DNA of 38,953 bases from Pseudomonadaceae bacterium (GTDB lineage: Bacteria > Pseudomonadota > Gammaproteobacteria > Pseudomonadales > Pseudomonadaceae), in contig JAIERD010000345.1 of the NCBI GenBank assembly GCA_019747155.1, forward strand, positions 1-38,953, written 5' to 3'. Of this stretch, positions 1 to 10,259 are shown one piece after another (within the stretch, counting starts at the first letter, position 1; every line of letters starts with the position of its first letter). The notes beneath the pieces were generated by a model, which worked only from the letters and a program-made list of their open reading frames with translations, made no database searches and was not told the origin of the DNA. The translations under genes were made by a program, and so were the position numbers.

Positions 1-713
1 GGAACAAATTTGTTCAACAAGATCAAAGCGTTATGTACTTCTGGATAACGCTTCTGGACCACCGGCTGACAGTCATTACGACTGCCCCCCTCAAGAAGGC
101 TGCGAAGTTTATTGGCCGGGGTGTCGCGTGTCAACTGCGGGTCGGCGAAAACTTCCGCAGTGCTAACGCTAACCTGCGGAATTGCAACCAAAAACCACGG
201 CTCACTGAGCTCGACGGGGGTGAGAATCTCGCCAACCCCTTCGGCAAATGCCGCGTGGCCACGGACGAATACCGGCACGTCGGCGCCCAGGTTCAGGCCC
301 AGGCTGGCGAGTTGGTCTTCGCTCCAGTTCAACTGCCAAAGGTGGTTGAGGCCGAGCAGGGTGGTGGCCGCATCGGAGCTGCCGCCGCCCAGGCCGCCGC
401 CCATGGGCAGGCGCTTGGTCAGCCAGATATCGGCGCCTTGGCTGCAATGGCTAGCCTGCTGTAACTGGCGGGCGGCGCGCACGATCAGGTTGCTGTCGTG
501 GGCAACCTCGGTCAGCTCACTGTGCAGCTGGATAACGCCATCGGTGCGGGGGGCGAAAGTTAGCTCGTCGGCGTAGTCGAGAAACTGAAACAGGGTTTGT
601 AACTGGTGATAGCCGTCGCTACGTCGGCCAATGATGTGCAACATCAGATTCAGCTTGGCCGGGGCGGGCAGCGTCAGGCCGTGCGCCGGTGGCGTTAGTG
701 AGCTGGCCTGCAT
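1..713 (-). CDS. ispE: 4-diphosphocytidyl-2-C-methyl-D-erythritol kinase IspE (3' end runs off window)
   Basis: Reverse-strand frame from ATG at 713..711 reads [49 protein letters not shown]..., with the GHMP-type [14 protein letters not shown] motif; absent from the ORF track because the stop lies outside the window; sits directly after lolB as in Pseudomonas. Confidence 0.95.
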   Translation of the reverse strand, partial: MQASSLTPPAHGLTLPAPAKLNLMLHIIGRRSDGYHQLQTLFQFLDYADELTFAPRTDGVIQLHSELTEVAHDSNLIVRAARQLQQASHCSQGADIWLTKRLPMGGGLGGGSSDAATTLLGLNHLWQLNWSEDQLASLGLNLGADVPVFVRGHAAFAEGVGEILTPVELSEPWFLVAIPQVSVSTAEVFADPQLTRDTPANKLRSLLEGGSRNDCQPVVQKRYPEVHNALILLNKFV

Positions 714-714
714 A

Positions 715-1347
715 TCACTGGCCGAGCTGGCGTGGCTGCCAGTCCTTGATCACCAGAGTGATGTCAAGCTTGGCGCCGTGCAGTTTGATCCGCTCGGGCA
801 GCCAGTAGCCGTTTTGTTCAACGTAGCTCAGGTATTCGACTTTCCAGTCATCTTGCTCAAGCGTCGCCAGTCGGCTTTCGCTGCCCAGGGTCAGGCGGCT
901 TTTGCTGTCCTCGGCGGGTACGCCGCGCACCCACCAAAACAGGTGGGAGATGGGCAGGTTCCAGCCCAGCTGTTGCTGCAATAAAGCCTCGGCGGACTCG
1001 GCTTGGAAGCTGCCTTGGTTGGCGGCCTCCAGGCTGACTTTCCCGGGGCGGCCGGTCAGCCGTGCGGCGCCGCCACCCATGGGGCCGGCGAGACGAATAT
1101 CGAAGTAGTCTTGGCGCTGCAGCCAGAATAATGTCGCGCTGGCGCTTTCGATTTTCCCGTCGCGCTTTTCCGCGCGCAGGCCCATTTTGCCGCTGATCTC
1201 CCAACCATTGAGCTGGCTGACCTGCTCTTTATGTTTCTGCCAGAGGGCGGAGTCGCCCTGGCCACTGAGAGTTTCGTGGGAGGTCAGGCCGGCGCAACCG
1301 CTCAGTAGGGCTAAGCAGCAGGCGGCAAGTAACAGGCGAAAAGGCAT
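715..1347 (-). CDS. lolB: outer-membrane lipoprotein localization protein LolB
   Basis: 210 aa, lipobox LLSGC, LolB-type [12 protein letters not shown]...[25 protein letters not shown]; adjacent to ispE. Confidence 0.95.
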   Translation of the reverse strand: MPFRLLLAACCLALLSGCAGLTSHETLSGQGDSALWQKHKEQVSQLNGWEISGKMGLRAEKRDGKIESASATLFWLQRQDYFDIRLAGPMGGGAARLTGRPGKVSLEAANQGSFQAESAEALLQQQLGWNLPISHLFWWVRGVPAEDSKSRLTLGSESRLATLEQDDWKVEYLSYVEQNGYWLPERIKLHGAKLDITLVIKDWQPRQLGQ

Positions 1348-1350
1348 AAT

Positions 1351-3075
1351 TTAAAGCGTCTCTGAGCCCGTTAAGCGCAGCACTGTGCTGCGGATGGCGG
1401 GGCTGTCGGGGGTATTTTCCAGTGCTTGCGCCCACACCTCGCGGGCCTCGCGTTGCTTGCCATTGGCCCACAGGACCTCACCCAGGTGAGCGGCCACTTC
1501 GGCGTCGGGAAAACGCTCCAGGGCTTGGCGCAATAGCGCTTCGGCCGCATCCAGCTGACCTTGGCGATAATTGACCCAGCCAAGGCTGTCGAGCACGGCG
1601 GCATCTTCAGGATTGATCTGATGGGCTTGCTCGATCAGCTCGCGGGCTTCGGCAAAGCGCGTGGTGCGGTCGGCCAGGGTGTAGCCGAGGGCATTCAGGG
1701 CCATGGCGTTGTTCGGTTCGCGCTTGAGGATAAAGCGTAGATCGGTTTCCAGCTGCGTCAGGTCGTTGCGTTTTTCCGCCAGCATGGCGCGGGTATAGAG
1801 CAGGTTCAGGTCATCCGGAAACAGCAGCAAGGCTTGCTGGATGGTCTGCCAGGCTCGGGGGCTCTGGGCATGATTGGTCAGCGCCTCAGTTTCGATCAGG
1901 TACAGCTGAATGGCGTAATCGGGTTGGCGCTCGCGGGCCTTGGCCAGGCGATTGCTCGCCTCCTCAACGCGCTTGCCGCTGAGCAGAATCTCGGTTTGCC
2001 GCAGCTGGGCACCGAGGAAGTCATTGCCTGGGCCAACCAAGTCGTATTCGATCAGGGCGCTTTCCGGGTCGTGGCGCTCTTCATAGACGCGGCCCAGATT
2101 AAAGTGCGCCGCATCAACGTGACTGCCACGGGCGATCAGCTCTTCCAGATAAACCTGCGCCTCTTGCCAGTCTTGTCCTTCGAGGCAGACCAGCGCCAGG
2201 GAGAAGCGCAGATCGTCATCATCCGGGAACTGTTGCACCAGGCTGGCAAACTCAACCCGCGCATCGTCCAGGCGTTCTTGCTCGACCAGCAGCCGTGCAT
2301 AGGTCAGACGCAGGCGTTTGTCATCGGGGTGCAGCTCGATGCCGTCTTCAAGCAATGGCAGCGCTTCGTCGCTGCGCTGCAAAACTTGCAGAAAACGCAC
2401 GCGCAGCAGCAGGGGCGGCACGTCCTCACTGCTGCTCGGATGATCTTCGAGCAGCGTCAGGGCTGCCTCGGTTTTACCGTCCTGTTGCAATAACAGAGCT
2501 TTGCCGAACAGTAGTTGACTGTTCTCCGGGTGTTTGAGCAATAAACGATCAAAGCTTTGCAGTAGGCCGGTGCGGGTTTCTTGATCGGTTTCCGCAGCCG
2601 ACAGGGCGAGGAAGTCGAAATTGGTATCGCCCTGGGCCTGCAGGACTTTTTCCATGTGCTGCATCGACTGTTCGTAGCGCCCGGCATGGGCCAGTTGAAT
2701 GGCCGCAGCGCGTTGAGCGTCGAGATTGTTCGGGGCGTTTTTGGCCCAGATTAGCGCGCTCTCTTGCGCGGCTTGATCGGCGCCGAGGTATTCGGCAATC
2801 CGAAAGGCGCGCTCGGCAACGCCGGCGTCTTGGGTGATTTTGGCTTGCGCCAGGTAACCGTCCAGCGCCAGGTCATAGCGATTGCGCTGCCCGGCCAGCT
2901 CGGCGGTCAGCAAGGCAAGCAGGCTCTGCTGGCTAAATGAGCCATACACCAGTGGCGCGCTCGGCGGCACTGGGGCCTCGGCGACAGGCGGACTGCTTGG
3001 GCTGTTTTGCGGCTTAAATGTTTGGCAACCGCCAATAAAGGCCAGGGCGATTAACCAGGTAAAAGTTTTTTTCAT
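1351..3075 (-). CDS. TPR-repeat lipoprotein (start refined to MKKTFTWLIALAFIGGC)
   Basis: Signal peptide with lipobox IGGC followed by many TPR-like repeats; between lolB and divergent hemA, as in Pseudomonas. Confidence 0.88.
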   Translation of the reverse strand: MKKTFTWLIALAFIGGCQTFKPQNSPSSPPVAEAPVPPSAPLVYGSFSQQSLLALLTAELAGQRNRYDLALDGYLAQAKITQDAGVAERAFRIAEYLGADQAAQESALIWAKNAPNNLDAQRAAAIQLAHAGRYEQSMQHMEKVLQAQGDTNFDFLALSAAETDQETRTGLLQSFDRLLLKHPENSQLLFGKALLLQQDGKTEAALTLLEDHPSSSEDVPPLLLRVRFLQVLQRSDEALPLLEDGIELHPDDKRLRLTYARLLVEQERLDDARVEFASLVQQFPDDDDLRFSLALVCLEGQDWQEAQVYLEELIARGSHVDAAHFNLGRVYEERHDPESALIEYDLVGPGNDFLGAQLRQTEILLSGKRVEEASNRLAKARERQPDYAIQLYLIETEALTNHAQSPRAWQTIQQALLLFPDDLNLLYTRAMLAEKRNDLTQLETDLRFILKREPNNAMALNALGYTLADRTTRFAEARELIEQAHQINPEDAAVLDSLGWVNYRQGQLDAAEALLRQALERFPDAEVAAHLGEVLWANGKQREAREVWAQALENTPDSPAIRSTVLRLTGSETL

Positions 3076-3246
3076 GTGCGCAAGGTTCGACTTGTCGGCT
3101 GTCTGGGCATCATGACACAAGCCGCCGGGCAAGCCCAAGGGCTCGGCGGCTATCTATAGCAGGGCGCGCTTAACTCGCGGGGAGGTTGTTCTATGGTCAG
3201 TGAAGTAGGACAATCGGCCGTTTTCCGACACTGTCAGCGACTCTGC

Positions 3247-4521
3247 ATGGCCTTCCTTGCTCTGGGTATCAACCATAAAACCGCCTCGGTGGCTGTCCGC
3301 GAGCGCGTGGCGTTTAGCCCTGAGCGCTTGGTTGGGGCGCTGCAACAACTCTGTCAGCACACCTGCAGCCGCGAGGCAGCGATTCTCTCGACCTGCAATC
3401 GCAGCGAGCTGTACCTTGAACAAGACGACCTAGATATCGAGCAGATTCTGCTCTGGCTGGCCGATTACCACGGGCTAGACGTGGCCGAGCTGCGCGCCTG
3501 CGCCTATGTGCATGCCGATGAGCAGGCCGTGCGGCACATGATGCGGGTCGCCAGCGGGCTGGACTCGATGGTGCTCGGCGAGCCGCAAATATTTGGCCAG
3601 TTAAAGTCCGCCTACGCCGTGGCGCGTGAGGCCGGTACCGTCGGGCCGCTGCTCGGTCGGCTGTTTCAGGCCACTTTCAGCACCGCCAAACAGGTGCGCA
3701 CCGATACCGCGATTGGCGAAAACCCGGTGTCGGTGGCCTTTGCCGCCGTCAGCCTGGCCAAACAGATTTTTAGCGACTTGCACCGCAGTCAGGCCCTATT
3801 AATTGGCGCCGGCGAGACCATCAGTCTGGTCGCCCGCCATCTGCACGACCAAGGCATCAAGCGCATCGTGGTCGCCAACCGCACCCTGGAACGCGCCAGC
3901 CAATTGGCCGAGCAGTTCGGCGCCCATGCGGTGCTGCTGTCAGAAATCCCCAATGAGCTGGTTAACAGCGACATCGTCATCAGCTCCACCGCCAGCCAGT
4001 TGCCGATTCTCGGTAAGGGCGCGGTCGAGCGGGCACTCAAATTACGCAAGCACAAACCGATCTTCATGGTCGACATCGCCGTGCCGCGCGATATCGAGCC
4101 GGAAGTCGGTGAACTCGACGACATCTACCTGTACAGCGTCGATGACCTGCACGAGGTAATCGCCGAAAACTTAAAAAGCCGTCAGGGCGCCGCGCAAGCC
4201 GCCGAAGAGTTGGTGGCGCTTGGCGCCGAAGACTTTATGCAGCGCCTGCGCGCGCTGGCGGCGGTGGATGTGCTCAAGGCTTATCGCCAGCAAGCCGAAC
4301 GCCTGCGCGACGAAGAATTGACCAAGGCCCTGCGCCTACTCGCCAACGGTTGCGCCGCCGATGAAGCCTTGGCACAACTGGCCCGTGGCCTGACCAACAA
4401 ATTGCTGCATGCGCCCAGCGTGCAACTGAAAAAACTCTCCGCCGCCGGCCGCTTCGATGCCCTGGCCATGGCTCAAGAACTTTTTGCTCTCGATGAGAGT
4501 CCGGACAAGCAAAGCCAATGA
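3247..4521 (+). CDS. hemA: glutamyl-tRNA reductase
   Basis: [23 protein letters not shown]..., [33 protein letters not shown]; start refined to ATG 3247. Confidence 0.97.
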   Translation: MAFLALGINHKTASVAVRERVAFSPERLVGALQQLCQHTCSREAAILSTCNRSELYLEQDDLDIEQILLWLADYHGLDVAELRACAYVHADEQAVRHMMRVASGLDSMVLGEPQIFGQLKSAYAVAREAGTVGPLLGRLFQATFSTAKQVRTDTAIGENPVSVAFAAVSLAKQIFSDLHRSQALLIGAGETISLVARHLHDQGIKRIVVANRTLERASQLAEQFGAHAVLLSEIPNELVNSDIVISSTASQLPILGKGAVERALKLRKHKPIFMVDIAVPRDIEPEVGELDDIYLYSVDDLHEVIAENLKSRQGAAQAAEELVALGAEDFMQRLRALAAVDVLKAYRQQAERLRDEELTKALRLLANGCAADEALAQLARGLTNKLLHAPSVQLKKLSAAGRFDALAMAQELFALDESPDKQSQ

Positions 4522-5600
4522 AAGCTTCACTGCTAAACAAACTCGACGCCCTGCAGGATCGCTTCGAGGAGCTTACCGCCCAGCTTGGCGATGCCGAGGT
4601 AATCAGCAATCAGCCGCAGTTTCGCGCCTATTCCAAGGAATACGCCGAAGTCGAGCCGGTCATTCAGGCCTACCGTCAGGTGCTAAAGGTGCAGGGCGAT
4701 CTGGAAGGCGCTCAGGCGCTGCTCAAAGACAGCGACCCGGACATGCGCGAGATGGCCGTTGAAGAAGTCGCTTCGGCCAAAGAGCAGTTGGTCGAGCTGG
4801 AAGCCAACTTGCAGCGCATGTTGCTGCCGCGCGACCCGAATGACGGCCGCAACGTGTTTCTCGAAGTGCGCGCCGGTACCGGCGGCGACGAGGCGGCGAT
4901 TTTCTCCGGCGACCTGTTTCGCATGTATTCGCGCTACGCCGAGAAGCAGGGCTGGCGAGTCGAGATTTTGTCGGAAAACACCGGCGAGCATGGCGGCTAT
5001 AAAGAGGTGATTGCCCGCGTTGAGGGCGACAACGTCTACGGCAAGCTTAAGTTCGAATCCGGCGCGCACCGCGTACAGCGCGTGCCCGAGACCGAATCCC
5101 AAGGTCGCATTCACACCTCGGCCTGCACGGTGGCGGTGTTACCAGAACCCGATGAACAGCTGGCGATCGAGATCAATCCGGCCGACTTGCGCGTTGATAC
5201 CTATCGCTCCTCCGGTGCCGGCGGTCAGCACGTAAACACCACCGATTCGGCGATTCGCATCACCCACATTCCCACCGGCACCGTGGTCGAATGCCAGGAA
5301 GAGCGCTCGCAACACAAGAACCGCGCCCGCGCCATGTCCTGGTTGTCGGCCAAGCTGCAAGACCAGCAAGACGCCGCCGCCCACAAAGAGATATCCGACA
5401 GCCGCAAATTGCTGGTCGGCTCAGGCGATAGATCCGAGCGGATTCGCACCTACAACTTCGCCCAAGGGCGGGTCACCGATCACCGCATTAACCTGACGTT
5501 GTACTGCCTGGCCGATGTGTTGGCCGGCGGCGTCGAGGCGGTGATTACCCCGCTGCTGGCTGAGTACCAGGCCGATCAATTAGCCGCCTTGGGTGACTAA
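4518..5600 (+). CDS. prfA: peptide chain release factor 1
   Basis: 360 aa with [20 protein letters not shown] motif; overlaps hemA stop. Confidence 0.98.
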   Translation: MKASLLNKLDALQDRFEELTAQLGDAEVISNQPQFRAYSKEYAEVEPVIQAYRQVLKVQGDLEGAQALLKDSDPDMREMAVEEVASAKEQLVELEANLQRMLLPRDPNDGRNVFLEVRAGTGGDEAAIFSGDLFRMYSRYAEKQGWRVEILSENTGEHGGYKEVIARVEGDNVYGKLKFESGAHRVQRVPETESQGRIHTSACTVAVLPEPDEQLAIEINPADLRVDTYRSSGAGGQHVNTTDSAIRITHIPTGTVVECQEERSQHKNRARAMSWLSAKLQDQQDAAAHKEISDSRKLLVGSGDRSERIRTYNFAQGRVTDHRINLTLYCLADVLAGGVEAVITPLLAEYQADQLAALGD

Positions 5601-5602
5601 TC

Positions 5603-5664
5603 TGTAGGAGCGAGCTTGCTCGCGATGTTCTAGTCCTTTGATCGCCAGCAAGCTGGCTCCTACG
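5603..5664. repeat. REP doublet (REPIN-like), inverted pair TGTAGGAGCGAGCTTGCTCGCGAT ... ATCGCCAGCAAGCTGGCTCCTACG
   Basis: Two inverted REP-like units typical of Pseudomonas (TGTAGGAGCGAGC...), filling most of the prfA-prmC gap. Confidence 0.9.
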
Positions 5665-5677
5665 AAAGCTGTCGCCC

Positions 5678-6508
5678 ATGGCCACTATTGATTTTTTGCT
5701 GCAGCACGCCGAACTGGCCGACTCGCCCAGCGCCCAGCTGGACGCCGAGTTGTTGTTGGCCGCAGCGCTGGGCAAACCGCGCAGCTACCTGCGCACCTGG
5801 CCCGAGCGTGAAGTTGAATCGGATTGCGCCGAGCTGTTTGCCGCCAATCTGACGCGCCGCCGCAGTGGCGAGCCGATTGCCTATATCCTCGGCCGCCAAG
5901 GATTCTGGAGTCTGGATCTGGACGTCGCCAGCCACACCCTGATCCCGCGCCCGGACACCGAACTGTTGGTAGAGACCGCGCTGGCCTTGTTGCCGGCAGG
6001 CCCTGCGGCCGTGCTGGATCTGGGCACTGGTACCGGTGCCATCGCCCTGGCGTTGGCCTGCGAGCGACCGGTCTGGCAAGTCACCGGGGTTGACCGGGTC
6101 AGTGAGGCGGTGGCGCTGGCTGAAGCCAATCGCGCGCGACTGCAACTGGGCAATGCCGGCTTTCTGGCCAGCCATTGGTTTGCGGAGCTGGCTGGTCAGC
6201 GCTATCAGTTAATTGTCAGCAATCCGCCCTATATCGCCGCCGGCGATCCGCACCTGAGTCAGGGCGACGTGCGTTTTGAGCCGAGCAGTGCACTGGTGGC
6301 CGGGGTCGATGGGTTGGACGATATTCGGCTGATCATCCAGCAAGCGCCACAGCACCTGAATGCCGGTGGTTGGCTGCTGTTGGAGCACGGTTTCGATCAG
6401 GCTGAGGCGGTGCGTGAACTGCTCAGTGCCCAAGGCTTTCTGGCGGTGGAAAGCCGTCTTGATCTGGGCGGTCATCAACGAATTTCCCTCGGGCAGTGGC
6501 CACTATGA
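5678..6508 (+). CDS. prmC: peptide chain release factor N5-glutamine methyltransferase
   Basis: VLDLGTGTGAIALALA SAM motif and NPPY motif (IVSNPPYIA); follows prfA. Confidence 0.96.
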   Translation: MATIDFLLQHAELADSPSAQLDAELLLAAALGKPRSYLRTWPEREVESDCAELFAANLTRRRSGEPIAYILGRQGFWSLDLDVASHTLIPRPDTELLVETALALLPAGPAAVLDLGTGTGAIALALACERPVWQVTGVDRVSEAVALAEANRARLQLGNAGFLASHWFAELAGQRYQLIVSNPPYIAAGDPHLSQGDVRFEPSSALVAGVDGLDDIRLIIQQAPQHLNAGGWLLLEHGFDQAEAVRELLSAQGFLAVESRLDLGGHQRISLGQWPL

Positions 6509-7272
6509 ATGTGCAACTCAACGACGAAGAACTGCTGCGCTACAGCCGGCAGATTCTGTTGGCCCAGGTGGATATCGCCGGCCAGCTGAAACTGAAAAAC
6601 AGCCGGGTGTTGATCGTCGGCCTCGGTGGCCTCGGTTCGCCGGTGGCGCTGTATCTGGCCGCTGCAGGCGTTGGTGAATTGCATCTGGCCGATTTCGATA
6701 CGGTCGATCTGACTAACCTGCAACGGCAAATCGCCCACGACAGCCAGAGCATCGGCCAGCTGAAAGTCGAGTCGGCGGCCACGCGTTTGCGGGCGATCAA
6801 TCCGGGTATCAATCTCAAGTTATATCCGGCAGGTTTAGATGCTGATTCGCTGGATGCCGCCGTGGCTGGTGTCGACCTAGTGCTCGATTGCTCGGACAAT
6901 TTCAGCACCCGCGAGGCGGTGAATGCCGCCTGCGTGGCAGCGGTTAAACCCTTGGTCAGTGGCGCAGCGATTCGCCTGGAAGGCCAGCTGGCGGTGTTCG
7001 ACCCGCGCCGCGCAGACAGCCCGTGTTACCACTGCTTGTATGGGCATGGCAGCGAGGCCGAACTGACCTGCAGCGAAGCCGGCGTGCTCGGCCCGCTGGT
7101 GGGTTTGGTCGGCAGCCTGCAGGCCTTGGAGGCGCTGAAGTTACTGGCCGAGTTTGGCGAGCCGCTGGTTGGGCGTTTGCTGCTGATCGATGCGTTCTCC
7201 ACTCGCTTTCGCGAACTCAAGGTTAAGCGTGATCCGGCCTGTAGCGTTTGTGGCGTGACTGATGGCCAGTGA
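6505..7272 (+). CDS. moeB: molybdopterin-synthase adenylyltransferase (MoeB/ThiF family)
   Basis: [40 protein letters not shown], CxxC pairs CYHC and CSVC. Confidence 0.93.
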   Translation: MNVQLNDEELLRYSRQILLAQVDIAGQLKLKNSRVLIVGLGGLGSPVALYLAAAGVGELHLADFDTVDLTNLQRQIAHDSQSIGQLKVESAATRLRAINPGINLKLYPAGLDADSLDAAVAGVDLVLDCSDNFSTREAVNAACVAAVKPLVSGAAIRLEGQLAVFDPRRADSPCYHCLYGHGSEAELTCSEAGVLGPLVGLVGSLQALEALKLLAEFGEPLVGRLLLIDAFSTRFRELKVKRDPACSVCGVTDGQ

Positions 7273-8083
7273 TGGGCCGATTGCAAAGCAGAGTCGCGAA
7301 GCCCCAGTCGGTGTTTTCGATTCAGGCGTCGGCGGTCTATCGGTACTCGGTGAAATTCGCGCGCTGCTGCCCCAGGAATCCTTGCTCTATGTGGCCGACA
7401 GCGGTCATGTGCCCTACGGCGAAAAGAGCCCGGAATTTATCCGTGAGCGCAGCCAGCGGATTGCCGAATTTCTGCTCGGGCAGGGCGCCAAGGCCTTGGT
7501 GCTGGCCTGTAACACCGCCACCGCGGCGGCCATCAGCGAACTGCGCGGGCGCTACCCGCAATTGCCAATTATCGGCATGGAACCAGCGGTCAAACCGGCT
7601 GCCGCCGCCACCCAGAGCGGCGTGGTCGGCGTGCTGGCCACCACAGGCACGCTGAAAAGCGCCAAGTTCGCCGCCTTGCTCGATCGCTTCGCCAATGACG
7701 TGCGGGTTATCACCCAGCCCTGTCCGGGCTTGGTCGAGCAGATCGAAGCCGGCGAGTTGGACAGCGACGCCACCCGTGCGTTGCTGCAGGGCTTGGTTCA
7801 GCCACTGCTGGCCGAGGGTTGCGACACGCTGATTCTCGGCTGCACCCATTACCCCTTTATCAAGCCGTTACTGCGGCAACTGCTGCCGGCCTCGGTCAGC
7901 CTGATCGACACCGGCGCCGCCGTGGCGCGGCAGTTGCAGCGGGTTTTGGCCGAGCAACAGTTGCTCGCAGTCGGCCCGGTGCGACCAACGCAGTTTTGGT
8001 CGAGTGCTAATTGTCAGCAACTGGAGCAGGTATTGCCGTTACTCTGGGGTCCGGCAGCGGTGGTTAAGCCGCTGAGTGATTGA
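7262..8083 (+). CDS. murI: glutamate racemase
   Basis: [29 protein letters not shown] motifs. Confidence 0.97.
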   Translation: MASDGPIAKQSREAPVGVFDSGVGGLSVLGEIRALLPQESLLYVADSGHVPYGEKSPEFIRERSQRIAEFLLGQGAKALVLACNTATAAAISELRGRYPQLPIIGMEPAVKPAAAATQSGVVGVLATTGTLKSAKFAALLDRFANDVRVITQPCPGLVEQIEAGELDSDATRALLQGLVQPLLAEGCDTLILGCTHYPFIKPLLRQLLPASVSLIDTGAAVARQLQRVLAEQQLLAVGPVRPTQFWSSANCQQLEQVLPLLWGPAAVVKPLSD

Positions 8084-8180
8084 GTAGACATTTACATTGC
8101 TGGCTTTCGTTGGCGAATACATTTCTATACTCCAGGCATCTGCCATCGTTGAATCTAAAAAAACCTAAAAGGACGTTGCC

Positions 8181-8696
8181 ATGCACAAACTTTTCACCCT
8201 GCTCGCGATTGCGGGCCTTTCGTTGGGCGCGACTGCTGGTGCACAAGCCGCTGAAGTGGCGCTTTCGGTGGGCTCCACCAACGACTCGACCATGACCTAT
8301 CGTCTGGGGTTGCAGTGCGATTTTGGCCGTAACTTCACCGAGAGCAGCAGCGGTCGCCTGACCGGTTATTGGGACACGGCCTACACCTATTGGCAGGGCG
8401 ATAAAACCGCCAGCAACAATAGCCTGTCGCTGAGCCCGGTGTTCGTTTATGAGTTCGCCGGCGAGACGCTCAAGCCCTATGTCGAAGCCGGCATTGGCGT
8501 GGCGCTGTTCTCGGATACCGAGCTGGAAGACCAGGACCTCGGCTCATCCTTTCAGTTTGAAGACCGCTTGGGGGTTGGCCTGCGCTTCAATGGTCAGGAG
8601 ATCGGCCTGCGGGCTATGCACTATTCGAATGCCGGCCTGAGCAGCCCTAATGACGGCGTAGAAAGCTACAGTCTGCACTACGCCATGGCGTTTTGA
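8181..8696 (+). CDS. pagL: lipid A 3-O-deacylase, PagL family
   Basis: 171 aa with signal peptide; C-terminal MHYSNAGLSSPNDGVE has H, S(+2), N(+3), E(+14) spacing matching the known PagL H126/S128/N129/E140; downstream of murI as in Pseudomonas. Confidence 0.88.
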   Translation: MHKLFTLLAIAGLSLGATAGAQAAEVALSVGSTNDSTMTYRLGLQCDFGRNFTESSSGRLTGYWDTAYTYWQGDKTASNNSLSLSPVFVYEFAGETLKPYVEAGIGVALFSDTELEDQDLGSSFQFEDRLGVGLRFNGQEIGLRAMHYSNAGLSSPNDGVESYSLHYAMAF

Positions 8697-8710
8697 AGCC
8701 GTAGTAGCAA

Positions 8711-8747
8711 CAACAAAAAGCCGGGTTTTGTTCCCGGTTTTTTGTTG
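8711..8747. terminator. bidirectional intrinsic terminator between pagL and the convergent operon
   Basis: Inverted repeat CAACAAAAAGCCGGG / CCCGGTTTTTTGTTG with A- and T-tracts. Confidence 0.85.
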
Positions 8748-8769
8748 CCTGCGATTTAACCTGCGCGCC

Positions 8770-9333
8770 TTAATCCAACAGCCTTAGCTGCTCAACCCAG
8801 ACCAGCTCGCAGGCGCCGGCGCCGGTGTCGTCGCGGCTCAGGGAGCTGCTCCAGCTAAAACCATTCTGGCCATCGACGCGCACCAACTGGCCGCTGAGTT
8901 GAATGCGCTGACCGTTTTTTACCCGCGCCAGGGTCTCTGCCACCAGCGAATTAGCCGGGATCATATGCATATTGGCGCTGTGGGTTTCGATCTCGCGGCG
9001 CGGGATTGGGAACTCATCGACCTGCCAGCGATACCAGCGGTTGCTTTGGCTGATGCGGATTTTATCCAGCACCTGCGGCTCGGCCATCGGCCCCCAGCCC
9101 AGGGCCAAGTCGGTTGGCGAAATCGCGGCGCCACGGTCGAAGTGATAATCCTCGCGGCCCAGCACCCGCGCCTCCAGGCTAAATGCCTCAAGCGGGGTGA
9201 TGCGGTAGTCGGCCAGTTGCAGGCTGCCATCGCTGCCAGTCAGCGGCAGCGGCGCGGGGTCCTGCACAATGGCGCGGCCGAGCCACAGCACAGCAATCAG
9301 CGCCAGGGCGTAAATCAGGCGTTGCCAGGTCAT
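8770..9333 (-). CDS. conserved hypothetical protein with N-terminal TM/signal segment
   Basis: 187 aa ORF, MTWQRLIYALALIAVLWLGRAIV; no family recognised with certainty. Confidence 0.75.
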   Translation of the reverse strand: MTWQRLIYALALIAVLWLGRAIVQDPAPLPLTGSDGSLQLADYRITPLEAFSLEARVLGREDYHFDRGAAISPTDLALGWGPMAEPQVLDKIRISQSNRWYRWQVDEFPIPRREIETHSANMHMIPANSLVAETLARVKNGQRIQLSGQLVRVDGQNGFSWSSSLSRDDTGAGACELVWVEQLRLLD

Positions 9334-9371
9334 ACGAGGTTACTGGGCGATGGGCTGTGCATGCAGGTGAC

Positions 9372-9692
9372 TCAGCGATAAATAGTTGCCAGCCCTTGGC
9401 GCTCTTCCAGGCACTCGGGGGAGGCCATCTCGAACTCGCGGCAGACCCAGGGACGGTTTTCGTAGATGGTGCAGAGCATGCTGTCGCGGTCCAGCGCCAC
9501 GCACCAGCCATCGTCGAGGCGCAGCATGACTTCGCCGCCCCATTCGTCGATATCGATGTAGCGCTTGGGCACGCCGGTGTCGCTCAGCAGTATTACTTCT
9601 AGCTGGCAGCAGCAGGCCGCGCAGTTCGAGCAGGTCACGGCTGGCGTTGGCTCAAGGCTGGCGAGGGGGATAAGTTCGGGGGCATTTTTCAT
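9372..9692 (-). CDS. YkgJ-family cysteine cluster protein
   Basis: CSNCAACCCQ cysteine cluster, C..IYENRPWVCREF pattern. Confidence 0.85.
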   Translation of the reverse strand: MKNAPELIPLASLEPTPAVTCSNCAACCCQLEVILLSDTGVPKRYIDIDEWGGEVMLRLDDGWCVALDRDSMLCTIYENRPWVCREFEMASPECLEERQGLATIYR

Positions 9693-9749
9693 TGCCGCAG
9701 TTTAAGCCAGCCGGGTGTTTTGGTGGGCAGCAACCGACCAGTGCGCCGG

Positions 9750-10259
9750 TTAAATCGTGCGATTGTTTCGTTGCGTTGGCTGCCAGGCGAAGTGTTGCAG
9801 CAGCGGCAGCAGCACGGCCCAGAGCAGCGTTAGGCCCAGTAACGTCGGCGCTGTGCCGTACGGCAGGCGCACCCCGGCAAGTTGGGCTCCGGCGTAGTAG
9901 GACAGTGGCGCAGTTATTGCGCCGAGTAAACTGGCGCGCCACCAAGGGCGCGTCCAGGCCAGGCTGTGCTTGAGGGTGCTGGCCAGTAGCGGCCAGAGCA
10001 GCGCCAGCCACAGCGGAATCACCCAGCGCGGTTGGCCAAAATCGAATACCCCCAGATTCAGCAGCAGGCTGTCGAGTAGGGTGCCCAGCAGCAGAGCGCC
10101 GAGCAATAATTTGCCTTCCTGCGCCCAGCTGCTTAGCCAGCTTAAATGCACGCCCAGTACTATCAGGGGCACCAGCAGTAACCACGGCTGAGCGGGGCTA
10201 AACACGCAGGCGAACCAACCGAGCTGAAACAGCACGGCATTGGCCAGCTGCTTAGGCAT
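9750..10259 (-). CDS. DUF2878-family integral membrane protein
   Basis: Multi-TM 169 aa protein with DUF2878-like sequence; start overlaps the end of the Cfa-like gene. Confidence 0.8.
   Translation of the reverse strand: MPKQLANAVLFQLGWFACVFSPAQPWLLLVPLIVLGVHLSWLSSWAQEGKLLLGALLLGTLLDSLLLNLGVFDFGQPRWVIPLWLALLWPLLASTLKHSLAWTRPWWRASLLGAITAPLSYYAGAQLAGVRLPYGTAPTLLGLTLLWAVLLPLLQHFAWQPTQRNNRTI

Noticed and set aside
1834-2493. 219-aa plus-strand ORF antisense to the TPR lipoprotein
   Set aside because: Shadow ORF; the TPR protein explains the region.
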